From: Saccharomonospora piscinae
GTDB taxonomy: Bacteria; Actinomycetota; Actinomycetes; Mycobacteriales; Pseudonocardiaceae
Assembly (NCBI RefSeq): GCF_005862235.1
Contig: NZ_VCEK01000003.1
Span: 974,079 to 1,038,078, forward strand
Reading direction: 5' to 3'
Length of the DNA stretch: 64,000 nucleotides
The stretch's first letter is position 1. Every line of letters starts with the position of its first letter. The notes beneath the pieces are model-generated. The model saw only the letters and a list, made by a program, of their open reading frames with translations, was not told the DNA's origin and ran no database searches. A program made the translations under genes and the position numbers. This document shows positions 1 to 8,744 of this stretch, piece after piece.

Positions 1-158
1 CCCGTGCCCTGCGCAACGGCGTGCCCCGCTCGGCCACGCAGCGCGCGGTGAGCGAGGCGTCGCTGCGGCTGCTGCCCCGGCTGCCGGGGTGGCTGAGCGG
101 CCGACTGCTGTCCCGAGGTGTCAGCGCGGCGTTGTCCGCGTTCACCCTGCCCGACTGA
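1..158 (+). CDS. C-terminal end of an unidentified protein (5' truncated)
   Basis: An open frame enters from the window edge (first full codon at base 3) and ends at TGA 156-158, giving 51 residues that close with FTLPD. The fragment is rich in Leu, Arg and Ser and includes a LLPRLPGWLSGRLL stretch. Such Arg/Leu-rich tails occur at the ends of some actinobacterial short-chain dehydrogenases, but no diagnostic motif is present, so no function is assigned. The next gene is convergent, so this gene belongs to a transcription unit to the left. Confidence 0.5.
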   Translation, partial: RALRNGVPRSATQRAVSEASLRLLPRLPGWLSGRLLSRGVSAALSAFTLPD

Positions 159-226
159 AGAACCAGCCCGGGCGATCGGCGGTGACGCCGTCGCGGCTGA
201 GGAGGCGACGGTTCTGAGAGCTCTGC

Positions 227-922
227 TCAAGCACGGGCCGACTCGTCGTGGCGGGGTAGGCGCAGGCGCCCGTCATGCAGTTCGGCCACCTGATCGACCG
301 CCGTCAGGTGGGTGCGGTCGTGGGTCACGAGCACGGTCGCGGTCGCCTGTTGGTGGGTCAGCCGGACGATCAGGTCCAGGACGGCTGCGCCGCGTTCGTG
401 GTCGAGTGCGCTGGTCGGTTCGTCCACCACGAGCACGGTCGGGTGGTTCATCAGCGCTCGGGCGACGTTGACGCGCTGGCGTTGCCCGCCGGAGAGCTGG
501 TGGGGCCGCCTGCCCGCGTAGTCGGCGAGGCCGACTGCGTCGAGCAGGTCGAGGGCCTGTCTGCGGGCGGTGCGCGGCCTGCGGCCGTCGAGATGCGCCA
601 TCACCTGGAGCTGTTCGGCGGCGGTGAGTGACGGCAGCAGATTGGGCTGCTGGAAGACGATACCCACCGTGGCGCGGCGCAGGTCGGTGAGCTGGCCGCG
701 GCTCAGGCCGGTGAGGTCGGTGCCGTCGACGGTGACGCTGCCCTCGTCGGGTGTGATGAGCGTGGCGGCGACCGCGAGCAGGCTGGACTTGCCCGATCCG
801 GAGGGGCCGACGACGGCGGTGATGCTGCCCGAGGGCACATCGAGACTGACCCGGTCGAGCGCGGTCAGGCGCGCGTCGCCGTCGGGGTAGGTGAGGGTGA
901 CGTCGTGCAGGGACAGGCTCAT
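227..922 (-). CDS. ABC transporter ATP-binding protein (MacB/LolD-like)
   Basis: A 231-residue nucleotide-binding domain that hydrolyses ATP to drive the membrane partner encoded just upstream. Visible motifs are Walker A GPSGSGKSS (about residues 39-47), Q-loop FQQPNLLPS, signature LSGGQRQRV, Walker B VLVVDEP with the D-loop SALD, and the switch His in VTHD. Length and motif spacing match the MacB/LolD/FtsE class. The ATG at 922 overlaps the permease stop (ATGA), so translation is coupled and permease plus ATPase form one operon. The divergent kinase/regulator pair at 2167-4031 probably controls it, as in many drug- or peptide-sensing ABC modules. The substrate cannot be read from sequence. 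Confidence 0.9.
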   Translation of the reverse strand: MSLSLHDVTLTYPDGDARLTALDRVSLDVPSGSITAVVGPSGSGKSSLLAVAATLITPDEGSVTVDGTDLTGLSRGQLTDLRRATVGIVFQQPNLLPSLTAAEQLQVMAHLDGRRPRTARRQALDLLDAVGLADYAGRRPHQLSGGQRQRVNVARALMNHPTVLVVDEPTSALDHERGAAVLDLIVRLTHQQATATVLVTHDRTHLTAVDQVAELHDGRLRLPRHDESARA

Positions 923-2001
923 CGTGCGCTCCCCAGTGCGGTCAGCGGGTCGACGGCGGTGATGCGGCGGAGGGACAGGGCCGCCCCGAGTGCCCCGAGC
1001 GCGATCATCACGAGTGCGGGGACGAGGACGGTGGCGGGGTCGAGGACGAACGGGACGGTGCCGGCGATGAGCGCTCCGAGCCCGGCCGCGATGGCCGTGC
1101 CGAGCAGCGTGCCGCAGGTCAGCAGCACCACCGCCTGTCCCAGCGCGTCCTTGAGCAGGGAACGGGTGGAGGCGCCGAGCGCCTTGAGCACGGCGATGTC
1201 GCCGCTGCGCTGGATCGTCCACACGGTGAAGAAGGCGCCGATGACGAGTGCGGAGATCGCGAACAGGAATCCGCGCATCAGCTGCAGCGAGCCGTTTTCG
1301 GCGGTGTAGGAACCGATGGCCGACCGTGACTCGTCCAGCGTCACGGTCGTGGTGCCCAGGCTCCGGTCGGCGGCCTCGGTGTCGGCGGCGGAGGTGCCGG
1401 AGGTCGTCAGCGCGACGACGGTGGCCCTCGGTCCCTCGCTCGTGCCGGTGGGGGGCGCGGTCGCCTGCCAGAATCCGAGGCTGGTCCAGATGACCGGGGT
1501 GTGGCTGAAGGAGACGTCGCCACGCACGGCGGCGACGGTGGCCGGCTTTCCCGCGAGGGTCACCTTCCCTCCCGCCGCGACGCCGAGTTCGTCGGCGGCC
1601 GTGATCGACAGCACCACGGTGTCGTGGCCGAGCCGGTGGCTTTCGGGCGCGAGCGGCGAGCCGGGCCGCACCCCGAAGGCGGACACCGCGGCCTTCGTGT
1701 CCCCGGCGTCGGCTCGGGTGGTGGTGATGCCCAGCGGTTCGGCCCCGGTCACGCCGGGCACCGTGCTCCACTGCCGCCACTGCGGCTCGGTGACGGTGGA
1801 GTTCGAGTACGACAGCTCGCCTGTGGCGCCGAAGGCGATCCGGTCGGCGGGCAGGGAAGTGATCGCGGAGACGTTCTGCCTGCCCAGCCCGGCGGTCAGG
1901 CCGGACAACAGCCCGACCAGCAGGGTGATCAGCACGATGACCGTGCCCATCAGGGCGAAGCGCCCCTTGGCGAATCTCAGGTCTCTCCAGGCGACGAACA
2001 C
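919..2001 (-). CDS. ABC transporter permease, FtsX/MacB type
   Basis: A 360-residue inner-membrane permease starting at GTG 2001 with VFVAWRDLRFAKGRFALMG. This is the usual cytosolic start followed by a first membrane helix (about residues 17-37). A large extracytoplasmic domain follows, then three C-terminal helices from about residue 235, the FtsX/MacB arrangement. The stop overlaps the ATPase start. Upstream in-frame codons exist, but the GTG places a positively charged N-terminus directly before the first helix. It should form a homodimer with the ATPase and act as an exporter or mechanotransmission pump. Substrate unknown. Confidence 0.85.
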   Translation of the reverse strand: MFVAWRDLRFAKGRFALMGTVIVLITLLVGLLSGLTAGLGRQNVSAITSLPADRIAFGATGELSYSNSTVTEPQWRQWSTVPGVTGAEPLGITTTRADAGDTKAAVSAFGVRPGSPLAPESHRLGHDTVVLSITAADELGVAAGGKVTLAGKPATVAAVRGDVSFSHTPVIWTSLGFWQATAPPTGTSEGPRATVVALTTSGTSAADTEAADRSLGTTTVTLDESRSAIGSYTAENGSLQLMRGFLFAISALVIGAFFTVWTIQRSGDIAVLKALGASTRSLLKDALGQAVVLLTCGTLLGTAIAAGLGALIAGTVPFVLDPATVLVPALVMIALGALGAALSLRRITAVDPLTALGSAR

Positions 2002-2166
2002 GTGGGCTGCCTTTCGACTGTGTCGTTCGGTGTCTCCAGCCTCGCCGCCGATCCCACGTGCGGCATCCGTCCCCGGAGGGCTCTTCGCGATCCGAAAGGT
2101 GGGTGCGCCGGTTGTGTCTTTCGACAGACGCGGCGCCACGGCGGGGTTCCGTAGGCTGGGGGAACC

Positions 2167-3375
2167 GTGAACCCCAGCGCCGCTCCCACCAGGGCCCTCA
2201 CCTGGTGCCTGCACCTGCTCGTTGTCGGGCTGCTCGTCCTGGCAGCCGGGCGGGCCGTGGCCGATAACCGGCCGGACGCCGGTGCGGTCGTGGCCGTGGC
2301 CGCAATCTGCGGGCTGGCGTACGCGGTGGGACCGATGCTGCCGCGCGTGGCTCGCTCACGGCGGGCCGCCGCCCTGTGGCTGGCCGTGGTGGGCGTGAGC
2401 TGGCTGGTGTTGCTCGCGCTGTCCGCCGAGGCGGTCTGGTTGGCGTTCCCGCTGTACTTCCTCCAGCTCCATCTGCTCTCCCGCCGCGCGGGGCTGGCCT
2501 CCGTCGTGCTCACGGCGGCGGCGGCCGTCGGTGGTTTCGCCACCCACCAGAGTTCGTTCACCGCCGCGATGGCGCTCGGGCCCGTGCTCGGCGCCGCCGT
2601 GGCGGTCGCGGTCGTGTGGGGTTACCAGGCGCTGTACCGGGAGAGCGAGCAGCGCAGGCGGCTGATCGAGGAACTCACCGCCACCCGCGCCGATCTGGCC
2701 TCGGCTCAGCACACGGCCGGGGTGCTCGCCGAACGGGAACGGCTCGCCCGCGAGATCCACGACACGCTCGCGCAGGGCCTGTCGAGCATCCAGTTGCTGT
2801 TGCGCGCCGCCGAACGCGCGATGCCCGCGACGTCGGACGACGCGGCGCGCTACGTCGACCAGGCGCGTCAGGCCGCCGTGGACAGTCTCGCCGAGGCCCG
2901 GCGTTTCGTCGCCGCGCTCGCGCCGCCGTCGCTGGAGGGCACCACACTGGCGGGCGCGCTGGAACGCCTGTGTGCCACCACCAGCGCCCGCCACCGGATC
3001 ACCGCTCGATTCCGGCTCGCGGGCGAGGCGGTGCCGCTGCCGACGGCGCAGGAGGTCGCGCTGCTGCGCATCGCCCAGTCCGCGCTCTCCAACACCGTCC
3101 GCCACGCGCACGCCACCACGGTCGACGTCACTCTCGGCTACTCCGGCGAGCACGCCACCGTGGACGTCGTCGACGACGGGCACGGGTTCGAGCCCGGCGA
3201 GACTCCCGCCCCCGACCCGGAGTCCGGGGGCTTCGGGATCGCGGCCATGCGCGCCCGCGTCGAGGCACTCGGCGGAACCCTCATGCTCGACTCCGCCCCC
3301 GGCCGGGGCACCGCGCTCACCGCACGCTTGCCCCGCGCCCATGCCGACGACTCCATGCCCGAGGTGCGCCCGTGA
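2167..3375 (+). CDS. NarL-family sensor histidine kinase
   Basis: A 402-residue kinase. The N-terminal half has about five membrane helices with almost no extracytoplasmic loop, suggesting an intramembrane-sensing kinase. A coiled segment follows, then a HisKA_3 dimerisation domain with phospho-acceptor His198 in REIHDTLAQG, and an HATPase_c domain with N box, VVDDGHGF and the glycine loop GRGTALTARL. The GTG start lies 10 bases after a TAGGCT -10-like hexamer at 2152-2157, so the leader is very short or absent. Its stop overlaps the regulator start (GTGA). The divergent ABC genes are the natural target. Confidence 0.9.
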   Translation: MNPSAAPTRALTWCLHLLVVGLLVLAAGRAVADNRPDAGAVVAVAAICGLAYAVGPMLPRVARSRRAAALWLAVVGVSWLVLLALSAEAVWLAFPLYFLQLHLLSRRAGLASVVLTAAAAVGGFATHQSSFTAAMALGPVLGAAVAVAVVWGYQALYRESEQRRRLIEELTATRADLASAQHTAGVLAERERLAREIHDTLAQGLSSIQLLLRAAERAMPATSDDAARYVDQARQAAVDSLAEARRFVAALAPPSLEGTTLAGALERLCATTSARHRITARFRLAGEAVPLPTAQEVALLRIAQSALSNTVRHAHATTVDVTLGYSGEHATVDVVDDGHGFEPGETPAPDPESGGFGIAAMRARVEALGGTLMLDSAPGRGTALTARLPRAHADDSMPEVRP

Positions 3376-4031
3376 CCGGCAGCGAAACCGACAGCGAGAC
3401 CGGCACCGCCATCCGCCTGCTGGTGGCCGACGACCATCCGGTCGTGCGGGCTGGGCTTCGTGCCGTGCTGGCGACCGAGCCCGGCTTCCTCGTGGTGGCC
3501 GAAGCCGCGACCGCCGAAGCCGCCGTGGCGCGCGCCGCCGAGGGCGACATCGACGTCGTGTTGCTGGACCTCCAGTTCGGCACGGGAATGAGCGGGGCCG
3601 AGGCCACCGCGGCGATCACCGCCCGGCCCGGAGCCCCTCGGGTGGTGATCGTGACGACCTACGACACCGATGCCGACACCCTGCCCGCCATCGAGGCCGG
3701 GGCGACCGGGTACCTCCTCAAGGACGCCCCACCCGAGGACCTGGCGGCGGCGGTGCGGACCGCGGCGGCGGGGCGGAGCGCGCTGGCGCCCGCCGTCGCC
3801 GACCGGTTGCTGACCCGGCTGCGCACGCCCGGCATCTCCCTGACCCGGCGCGAGACCGAGGTGCTCGCGCTGGTCGCCGAAGGACTGTCCAACCGGGCCC
3901 TCGGCGAGCGCCTTCATCTCACCGAGGGCACCGTGAAGTCGCACCTGGCGCGGATCTACACCAAGCTCGGCGTCGAGTCGCGCACCGCGGCCGTCGCCGC
4001 CGCCACCGAACTCGGTCTCATCCGCCGGTAG
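3372..4031 (+). CDS. NarL/LuxR-type response regulator
   Basis: A 219-residue regulator. The receiver domain has the acidic pair D20/D21, phospho-acceptor D66 (VVLLDLQFG), the Thr of VIVTTYD and Lys of YLLKDAPP, so all phosphotransfer residues are present. The C-terminal GerE helix-turn-helix reads LTRRETEVLALVAEGLSNRALGERL across two segments. It starts at GTG 3372, overlapping the kinase stop, and is co-transcribed with it. It probably activates the divergent ABC exporter operon at 227-2001 when the kinase is stimulated. Confidence 0.92.
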   Translation: MTGSETDSETGTAIRLLVADDHPVVRAGLRAVLATEPGFLVVAEAATAEAAVARAAEGDIDVVLLDLQFGTGMSGAEATAAITARPGAPRVVIVTTYDTDADTLPAIEAGATGYLLKDAPPEDLAAAVRTAAAGRSALAPAVADRLLTRLRTPGISLTRRETEVLALVAEGLSNRALGERLHLTEGTVKSHLARIYTKLGVESRTAAVAAATELGLIRR

Positions 4032-4037
4032 CCGGGT

Positions 4038-5336
4038 TCAGTCCTGCGACAGATCGCGCGTGCGCGTCTCCCCCAACGCCAGCACGCAGACCACGCTGAG
4101 CAGGCAGAACGCGGCGATGACCGTGGAGAGCACGATGGTGCCTCCGCCCGCCTGCCGCAGTGCGGCGAACAGCAGCGGGGCGAATCCGGCTCCCAGCCCG
4201 GCGAGCTGGTAGCCCAGCGAGGCGCCGGTGTAGCGCGAGCGGGTGCTGAACAGCTCGCTCATCAGCGCGGCCAGCGGACCGTAGTACGCCGCGTGGATCA
4301 CCGACTGCCCCAGCACGACGCACGTCACGAGCCACAGCGTGTCGCCGGTGTCGAGCAGGGGGAACAGCAGGTAGGCGAACGCGGCCATCACCGCGGCCCC
4401 GCCGAGTACGACGGGCCTGCGCCCGACCCGGTCGGTCAGCGCCGACCACGCCAGGATTCCGGCCACCGCGCCCGCGGACGACACGGTGAGGGCGTTGAGC
4501 ACAGTGGACCGGGCGAAACCCGCGCCGACGGCGTAGGAGATGGTGAACGTGGTCAGCGTGCCCTGCGCGACGAACGCACCGAGCCCGGCGCCCACGGCGA
4601 GCAGGAGGGTGCGCGGCCGGTGGCGGAGCACGTCGAGCAGTGGGGAGCGGGTGTCCCGGCTGTCCTGCTTCAGCTTCTCGAACGCGGGGGACTCGGTGAT
4701 GTGCAGGCGGATCCAGAGCCCGACCCCGAGCAACACGGCGCTGAGCAGGAACGGCACCCGCCATCCCCAGGCGAGAAACTGCTCCGGCGTCGTGATCGTG
4801 GCCATCAGCGCCATGACCCCGGTGGACAGGACCATCCCGGCGGGCGCTCCCGCGTTGGTGAACGACGCCCACAGCCCGCGCCGCGACGTCGCGTGCTCGG
4901 CGGTCATCAGGACGGCACCGCCCCACTCGCCGCCGACCGCGATGCCCTGCAAAATGCGCAGGGTCACCAGCAGCAGCGGGGCCGCGAGGCCGATCTGGTC
5001 GTAGGTGGGCAACAGCCCGATGGCGACGCTGACGCCGCCCATCAGCACCATCGTCAGCACGAGCATCTTCTTGCGCCCGACCCGGTCGCCGAAGTGACCG
5101 AACACCACACCGCCGAGCGGGCGCGCGACGTAACCGGCGGCGAAGGTGCCGAACGAGGCGATGGTGCCGGTCGCGGGGTCGAGGTCGGAGAAGAACACCA
5201 CGTTGAACACCAGCGCGGCGGCCGTCGAGTAGAGCAGGAAGTCGTAGTACTCGATGAGGCTGCCGGTGAAGCTGCTGGCGACGATCCTGCCGATGGAACT
5301 GTGACCTCGACCGGTGCCGGAGGTGCTCACGGCCAT
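4038..5336 (-). CDS. MFS permease, metabolite:proton symporter (MHS) type
   Basis: A 432-residue, 12-helix transporter. Family marks are the loop 2-3 motif GHFGDRVGRKK, the GWRVPFLLSA segment after helix 5 and the second-half copy TDRVGRRP. These match the MHS group (ProP, ShiA, citrate and aromatic-acid permeases), which moves organic acids with protons. The ATG at 5336 has a strong AAGGAG ribosome site five bases upstream, which fixes the start. It lies next to a CoA-activation operon, so it may bring in the same class of acid. The upstream region 5345-5378 holds TCAGGC and GCCTGA half sites that could bind a regulator. Confidence 0.88.
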   Translation of the reverse strand: MAVSTSGTGRGHSSIGRIVASSFTGSLIEYYDFLLYSTAAALVFNVVFFSDLDPATGTIASFGTFAAGYVARPLGGVVFGHFGDRVGRKKMLVLTMVLMGGVSVAIGLLPTYDQIGLAAPLLLVTLRILQGIAVGGEWGGAVLMTAEHATSRRGLWASFTNAGAPAGMVLSTGVMALMATITTPEQFLAWGWRVPFLLSAVLLGVGLWIRLHITESPAFEKLKQDSRDTRSPLLDVLRHRPRTLLLAVGAGLGAFVAQGTLTTFTISYAVGAGFARSTVLNALTVSSAGAVAGILAWSALTDRVGRRPVVLGGAAVMAAFAYLLFPLLDTGDTLWLVTCVVLGQSVIHAAYYGPLAALMSELFSTRSRYTGASLGYQLAGLGAGFAPLLFAALRQAGGGTIVLSTVIAAFCLLSVVCVLALGETRTRDLSQD

Positions 5337-5435
5337 GCCGACTCCTTATATCAGGCTTCCTGCTAATAAGGTGCCTGAAAGTGTCGATGGCCCGGCTCAC
5401 TCAGTCAAGGGGCTACTCGGGTCACGCCCGCCTGC

Positions 5436-6254
5436 TCACCCGGCACAGGACATCGACAGCCCGCCGTCCACGGGCAGGCACACCGCGTTGACGTAGGCGG
5501 CCTCGGCGGAGGCGAGGAACAGGCTCGCGTTGGCGACGTCCCACGGGGTGCCCATGCGCCCGGTCGGGCTCAGGGCGTGGCGGGCGGCCAGCAACGTGTC
5601 GACCGAATCCGCCTGCGAGGCCAGCTGCTGCCGCACGAGCGGGGTGTCGATGAAGCCCGGCGCCACCGCGTTGACCCGGACACCGTCGGCCGCGTGGGTC
5701 AGGGCGAGGGAGACCGTCAGCTGGTTCACCGCCGCCTTCGCGGCCATGTAGGCGGGGTAGGGGTAACCGACGTGCCGCAGCCCCGCGAGCGACGAGACGT
5801 TGACGATGGCGCCCCGCCCCCGGTCGAGCATCGCGGGCAGCACGTGCCGGCACGCGAGGAACACGCCGTCGACGTTGAGCGCGAACGCGCGACGCCACTG
5901 TTCGTAGCTCAGCTCCATGGGGCCGCCGAGCACCGTGACACCGACGTTGTTGTGCAGCACGTCCACGGGCCCGAGCGCGTCGGTGGCGGCACGGACCGCC
6001 TCGGCGACCTGCTCGCCGTCGGTGACGTCCGCGGGCAGGGCCACTCCCGTGCCGCCCTCCGACTCGATGGCCGAGACCGTGCGGCGCGCGGCGGCCAGGT
6101 CGAGATCGATCACGGCGACCGCCGCACCCTCCCTCGCGTAGGTCAGAGCGGCGGCCTGCCCGTTGGTGACCCCGCCGTGCCCACCGTCGTACTCGCCGCC
6201 ACCGCCGCCGAACACGACGGCGACCTGACCGGCCAGTCGTTCACCGTGTGGCAT
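5436..6254 (-). CDS. Short-chain dehydrogenase/reductase (SDR)
   Basis: A 272-residue classical SDR acting on an alcohol or ketone with NAD(P). Catalytic Tyr and Lys are in YMAAK, Ser in VNVSSLAG, and the NNVG motif is present. The nucleotide loop is expanded and very Gly-rich (VFGGGGGEYDGGHGG) where TGxxxGIG is normal, so coenzyme contacts may differ. A C-terminal DGG is kept. The ATG overlaps the preceding PPC gene by 14 bases and it is the last gene of the iclR-thiolase-ligase-PPC-SDR operon. In that setting it probably oxidises a beta-hydroxy or alcohol intermediate of the pathway; the substrate is unknown. Confidence 0.88.
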   Translation of the reverse strand: MPHGERLAGQVAVVFGGGGGEYDGGHGGVTNGQAAALTYAREGAAVAVIDLDLAAARRTVSAIESEGGTGVALPADVTDGEQVAEAVRAATDALGPVDVLHNNVGVTVLGGPMELSYEQWRRAFALNVDGVFLACRHVLPAMLDRGRGAIVNVSSLAGLRHVGYPYPAYMAAKAAVNQLTVSLALTHAADGVRVNAVAPGFIDTPLVRQQLASQADSVDTLLAARHALSPTGRMGTPWDVANASLFLASAEAAYVNAVCLPVDGGLSMSCAG

Positions 6255-7140
6255 GCTCGCCCGCCTCCTCCACGAACAACTCGAAGGTCACCGCCACCGG
6301 GTTCTGGCCCGCCAGCAGCACACCGGCGTGGACCCGGCCGGTCAGATCGACCAGCGACCCGGCCAGCGTCACGCGCGGCCGGTCGCCGTCCGCGCCCTCG
6401 ACGGTGCCGGTGAGCGCGGTGAACTCGGTCGCAGGCCAGTCGGCCTCGGTGATCCGCCCCGGCCCGGTGCGCAGCCTCGCGCCGACCGCGCTGCCGAGGC
6501 TCGCGCGCACCACCGCCGACGAGAACCCACCGCGCCGCGCCGCCTCCACCACCGCCTCGTGCAGGTCGACGCCGGGCCGCACACGGGACACGACGGCGCG
6601 GGCCGGGCCGTGCTCGCCCGCAACGCGGTGGGGCGTGAACGCGGGCAGAGTGGTCTCCGGGTCGGTCTCGCTCACCAGTGCCGCGCCGGGCAGGGCCCGC
6701 AACGTCACCTGGATCGCGACGTCGCCGACGGTCGTCCCGGGCAGCAGGTGCCCGCCACGGAGTGCGCCGTCGCCGTCGAGCCACGCGGCGTGCACGTGGG
6801 CGAAGCCACGGCCCTCGCGGGTGCCGACGGTCGCGGAGCCGCCCACCACGAACCCCGGCGCCGTGGGTTCGACGGTGTCGCTGAAGCTCGCGATGCGTGT
6901 GCCGTCGGTGGCGATCGCGGGATGCACGTAGCGCAGCGTGCCGAAACAGCCGTGCGCGAGTTCGGCACTGGCGCCCCGGCACCCGGCGGAGCGGGTCAGC
7001 TCCCACAGCGCGTCCGCCACGACCGCACCGGGCGGCAGCTCCGCCCGGACCACCGTCACCGGCGTCGGCACCGACACGATGCGCTCGGCGGGGCGCGGCC
7101 CGGGATGGTGCAGCGGTACTCCCGCCCGGCGCGCCGTCAC
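6241..7140 (-). CDS. Tandem PPC/DUF296 (PCC) domain protein
   Basis: A 299-residue protein with two repeats of the PPC (DUF296) fold. The first spans about residues 30-160 (it includes GFVVGGSATVG and the metal-ligand-like HVHAAWLDGDG). The second, more diverged, spans about 175-290 (EFTALTGTVEG and LTGRVHAGVLL). Single PPC domains form trimers in bacteria and are DNA- or small-molecule-binding; enzymatic roles are not well established. The GTG start overlaps the ligase stop (GTGA), so it is fully within the catabolic operon. It sits where thiolase operons often carry a DUF35 OB-fold partner. Role unknown. Confidence 0.75.
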   Translation of the reverse strand: MTARRAGVPLHHPGPRPAERIVSVPTPVTVVRAELPPGAVVADALWELTRSAGCRGASAELAHGCFGTLRYVHPAIATDGTRIASFSDTVEPTAPGFVVGGSATVGTREGRGFAHVHAAWLDGDGALRGGHLLPGTTVGDVAIQVTLRALPGAALVSETDPETTLPAFTPHRVAGEHGPARAVVSRVRPGVDLHEAVVEAARRGGFSSAVVRASLGSAVGARLRTGPGRITEADWPATEFTALTGTVEGADGDRPRVTLAGSLVDLTGRVHAGVLLAGQNPVAVTFELFVEEAGEHATR

Positions 7141-8744
7141 GACGGAGCCCCCGCCGCGGTCAGCTGTTGCCGGATGGTGCGCTTGACCACCTTGCCGTAG
7201 CCGGACTTGGGAATGGCGTCCCACCACACGAACCGTTTGGGCAGCTTGTACCGCGCCAGCGTGCCGCCGAGCCACGTCCGGAGTTCGTCGTCGTCCGGCC
7301 GGTCGCCGTCGGCGGCGACGCACACGGCAACGCCGATCTCACCCCACTTCGGGTCCGGCACGCCCACGACGGCCACCTCGGCCACGGCCGGGTGCCGCAG
7401 AAGCCGCTCCTCGATCTCTCGCGGGTACACGTTGGACCCGCCGGAGATGAACATGTCCGATGCCCTGCCGGTGACGTAGAGGTAGCCCTGCTCGTCGACC
7501 AGTCCGAGATCACCGGTGCGGAACCAGCCGTCCCGGAAGGAGGCGGCGTTGGCGTCGTCGTTGCGCAGGTAGCCGGGGAACACGGCGGGCCCGGCCACAC
7601 AGATCTCCCCCTGCTGCCCGGTGGGCAGCTCGCGGCCGTCGTCGTCCTGCACGCTCACCTGCATCCCCGTCCTCGGATAGCCACAGGTGCCGAACTCGAC
7701 GCCGTCGGGGGAGGGACGGTCGTGCTCCGACGCGGGCAGGACCGTGATGTTGCCCGTGACCTCGCCCAGCCCGTAGTACTGCACGAGGACGTCACCGAGC
7801 ACGCGCCGTGCCCGCAACTGGTCCTCGCGGTACATGGGCGCGCCCGCGTAGACGACGTGGCGCAGTGAGCTCAGGTCGTGCTGTGCCGCTTCCGGTGCCT
7901 GTGTCAGCGTGGTGAGGATGGTGGGCACGGTGAAGGCGTTGGTGACCCGTTCGGTCTCGACCAGCCGCCAGATCTCGGCGGGGTCCAGCCGGGCCGCGGT
8001 GGGCAGCACGGTCTTCGCCCCGCGCGCCACCTGGGGCAACAGGTGGATCCCGGCCCCGTGGGACAGTGGAGCGACCACGATCTGGGCGTCGTCCGCCGTC
8101 AGCCCGGGCAGCAGATCGCACAGGTGGTTGTTGACGACGAAGCCCAGCTGGTCGTGCGTGAGCACCACCGCCTTCGGCCTGCCGCTCGTGCCCGAGGTGA
8201 AGAAGTACCAGGCGTGCTCGCCCTCCCGCACCGGTTCGTCGGGCTCAGGGCCGCGCGCGTCGCGGGGCTCGGCGCCGCGCGCGTCGCGGGGCTCGGCCAA
8301 CCCGCTCAGGGCGCCCTCGATGGTGGCCTCCGCGCCGATCCACAGCGTGCCGCCACGCAGGGGCACGGCCCCCGCGACGGCGTCGGCGTGCTCGGGGTAG
8401 TCGGCGTGGCAGACCAGGGCCGACGGGCTGGTCAGCTCGGCGAGCCCCGCGACCTCCGACGGCGTCAGCCGGAAGTTGGCCGGGGCGAACACGGCCCCGA
8501 CCCGCCACACGGCGAACATGGTCTCGACGAGCTCGACGTGGTTGGGGGAGTGGACGAGTACCGCGTCCCCGCGACCGATGCCCCTGGCCCGCAGCGCGTC
8601 CGCCACGCTGGACACCCTGGAGTCGAGCTCGCGCCAGGTCAGCCGCAGTGAGCCCCGCACCAGCGCGTCCCGGGCGGGGAGTCTGCGGGCCGTCGTGGTG
8701 AGCAGGTGTGCCAGGTTGACCGCCCGTCGCCGCGCCGCGCTCAC
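7137..8744 (-). CDS. AMP-forming acyl-CoA synthetase (class I adenylate-forming enzyme)
   Basis: A 535-residue ligase that adenylates a carboxylic acid and transfers it to CoA. Motifs are the P-loop YFFTSGTSGRPKAVVLTH, the A5-type QYYGLGEVTG, the hinge region FRTGDLG...YVTGRASD, SGGSNVYPREIE and the catalytic Lys near the C-terminus in IPKSGYGKV. The domain order and length are normal for acyl/aryl-CoA ligases. GTG 8744 overlaps the thiolase stop. An Ala-rich loop carries an exact in-frame duplication (AEPRDARG twice, about 8242-8298). It should activate the acid brought in by the TRAP or MHS transporter; the acid is unknown. Confidence 0.92.
   Translation of the reverse strand: MSAARRRAVNLAHLLTTTARRLPARDALVRGSLRLTWRELDSRVSSVADALRARGIGRGDAVLVHSPNHVELVETMFAVWRVGAVFAPANFRLTPSEVAGLAELTSPSALVCHADYPEHADAVAGAVPLRGGTLWIGAEATIEGALSGLAEPRDARGAEPRDARGPEPDEPVREGEHAWYFFTSGTSGRPKAVVLTHDQLGFVVNNHLCDLLPGLTADDAQIVVAPLSHGAGIHLLPQVARGAKTVLPTAARLDPAEIWRLVETERVTNAFTVPTILTTLTQAPEAAQHDLSSLRHVVYAGAPMYREDQLRARRVLGDVLVQYYGLGEVTGNITVLPASEHDRPSPDGVEFGTCGYPRTGMQVSVQDDDGRELPTGQQGEICVAGPAVFPGYLRNDDANAASFRDGWFRTGDLGLVDEQGYLYVTGRASDMFISGGSNVYPREIEERLLRHPAVAEVAVVGVPDPKWGEIGVAVCVAADGDRPDDDELRTWLGGTLARYKLPKRFVWWDAIPKSGYGKVVKRTIRQQLTAAGAPS

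Noticed and set aside
118-890. Plus-strand open frames over the ABC ATPase gene
   Set aside because: They are high-GC antisense shadows with Arg/Ser/Pro-rich translations and no ribosome sites; the minus-strand ATPase motifs are decisive.
5345-5378. Strong operator upstream of the MFS gene
   Set aside because: TCAGGC/GCCTGA and CTTAT/ATAAG pairs are present but their arms are not nested, so a single dyad is not supported; mentioned only as a possibility.
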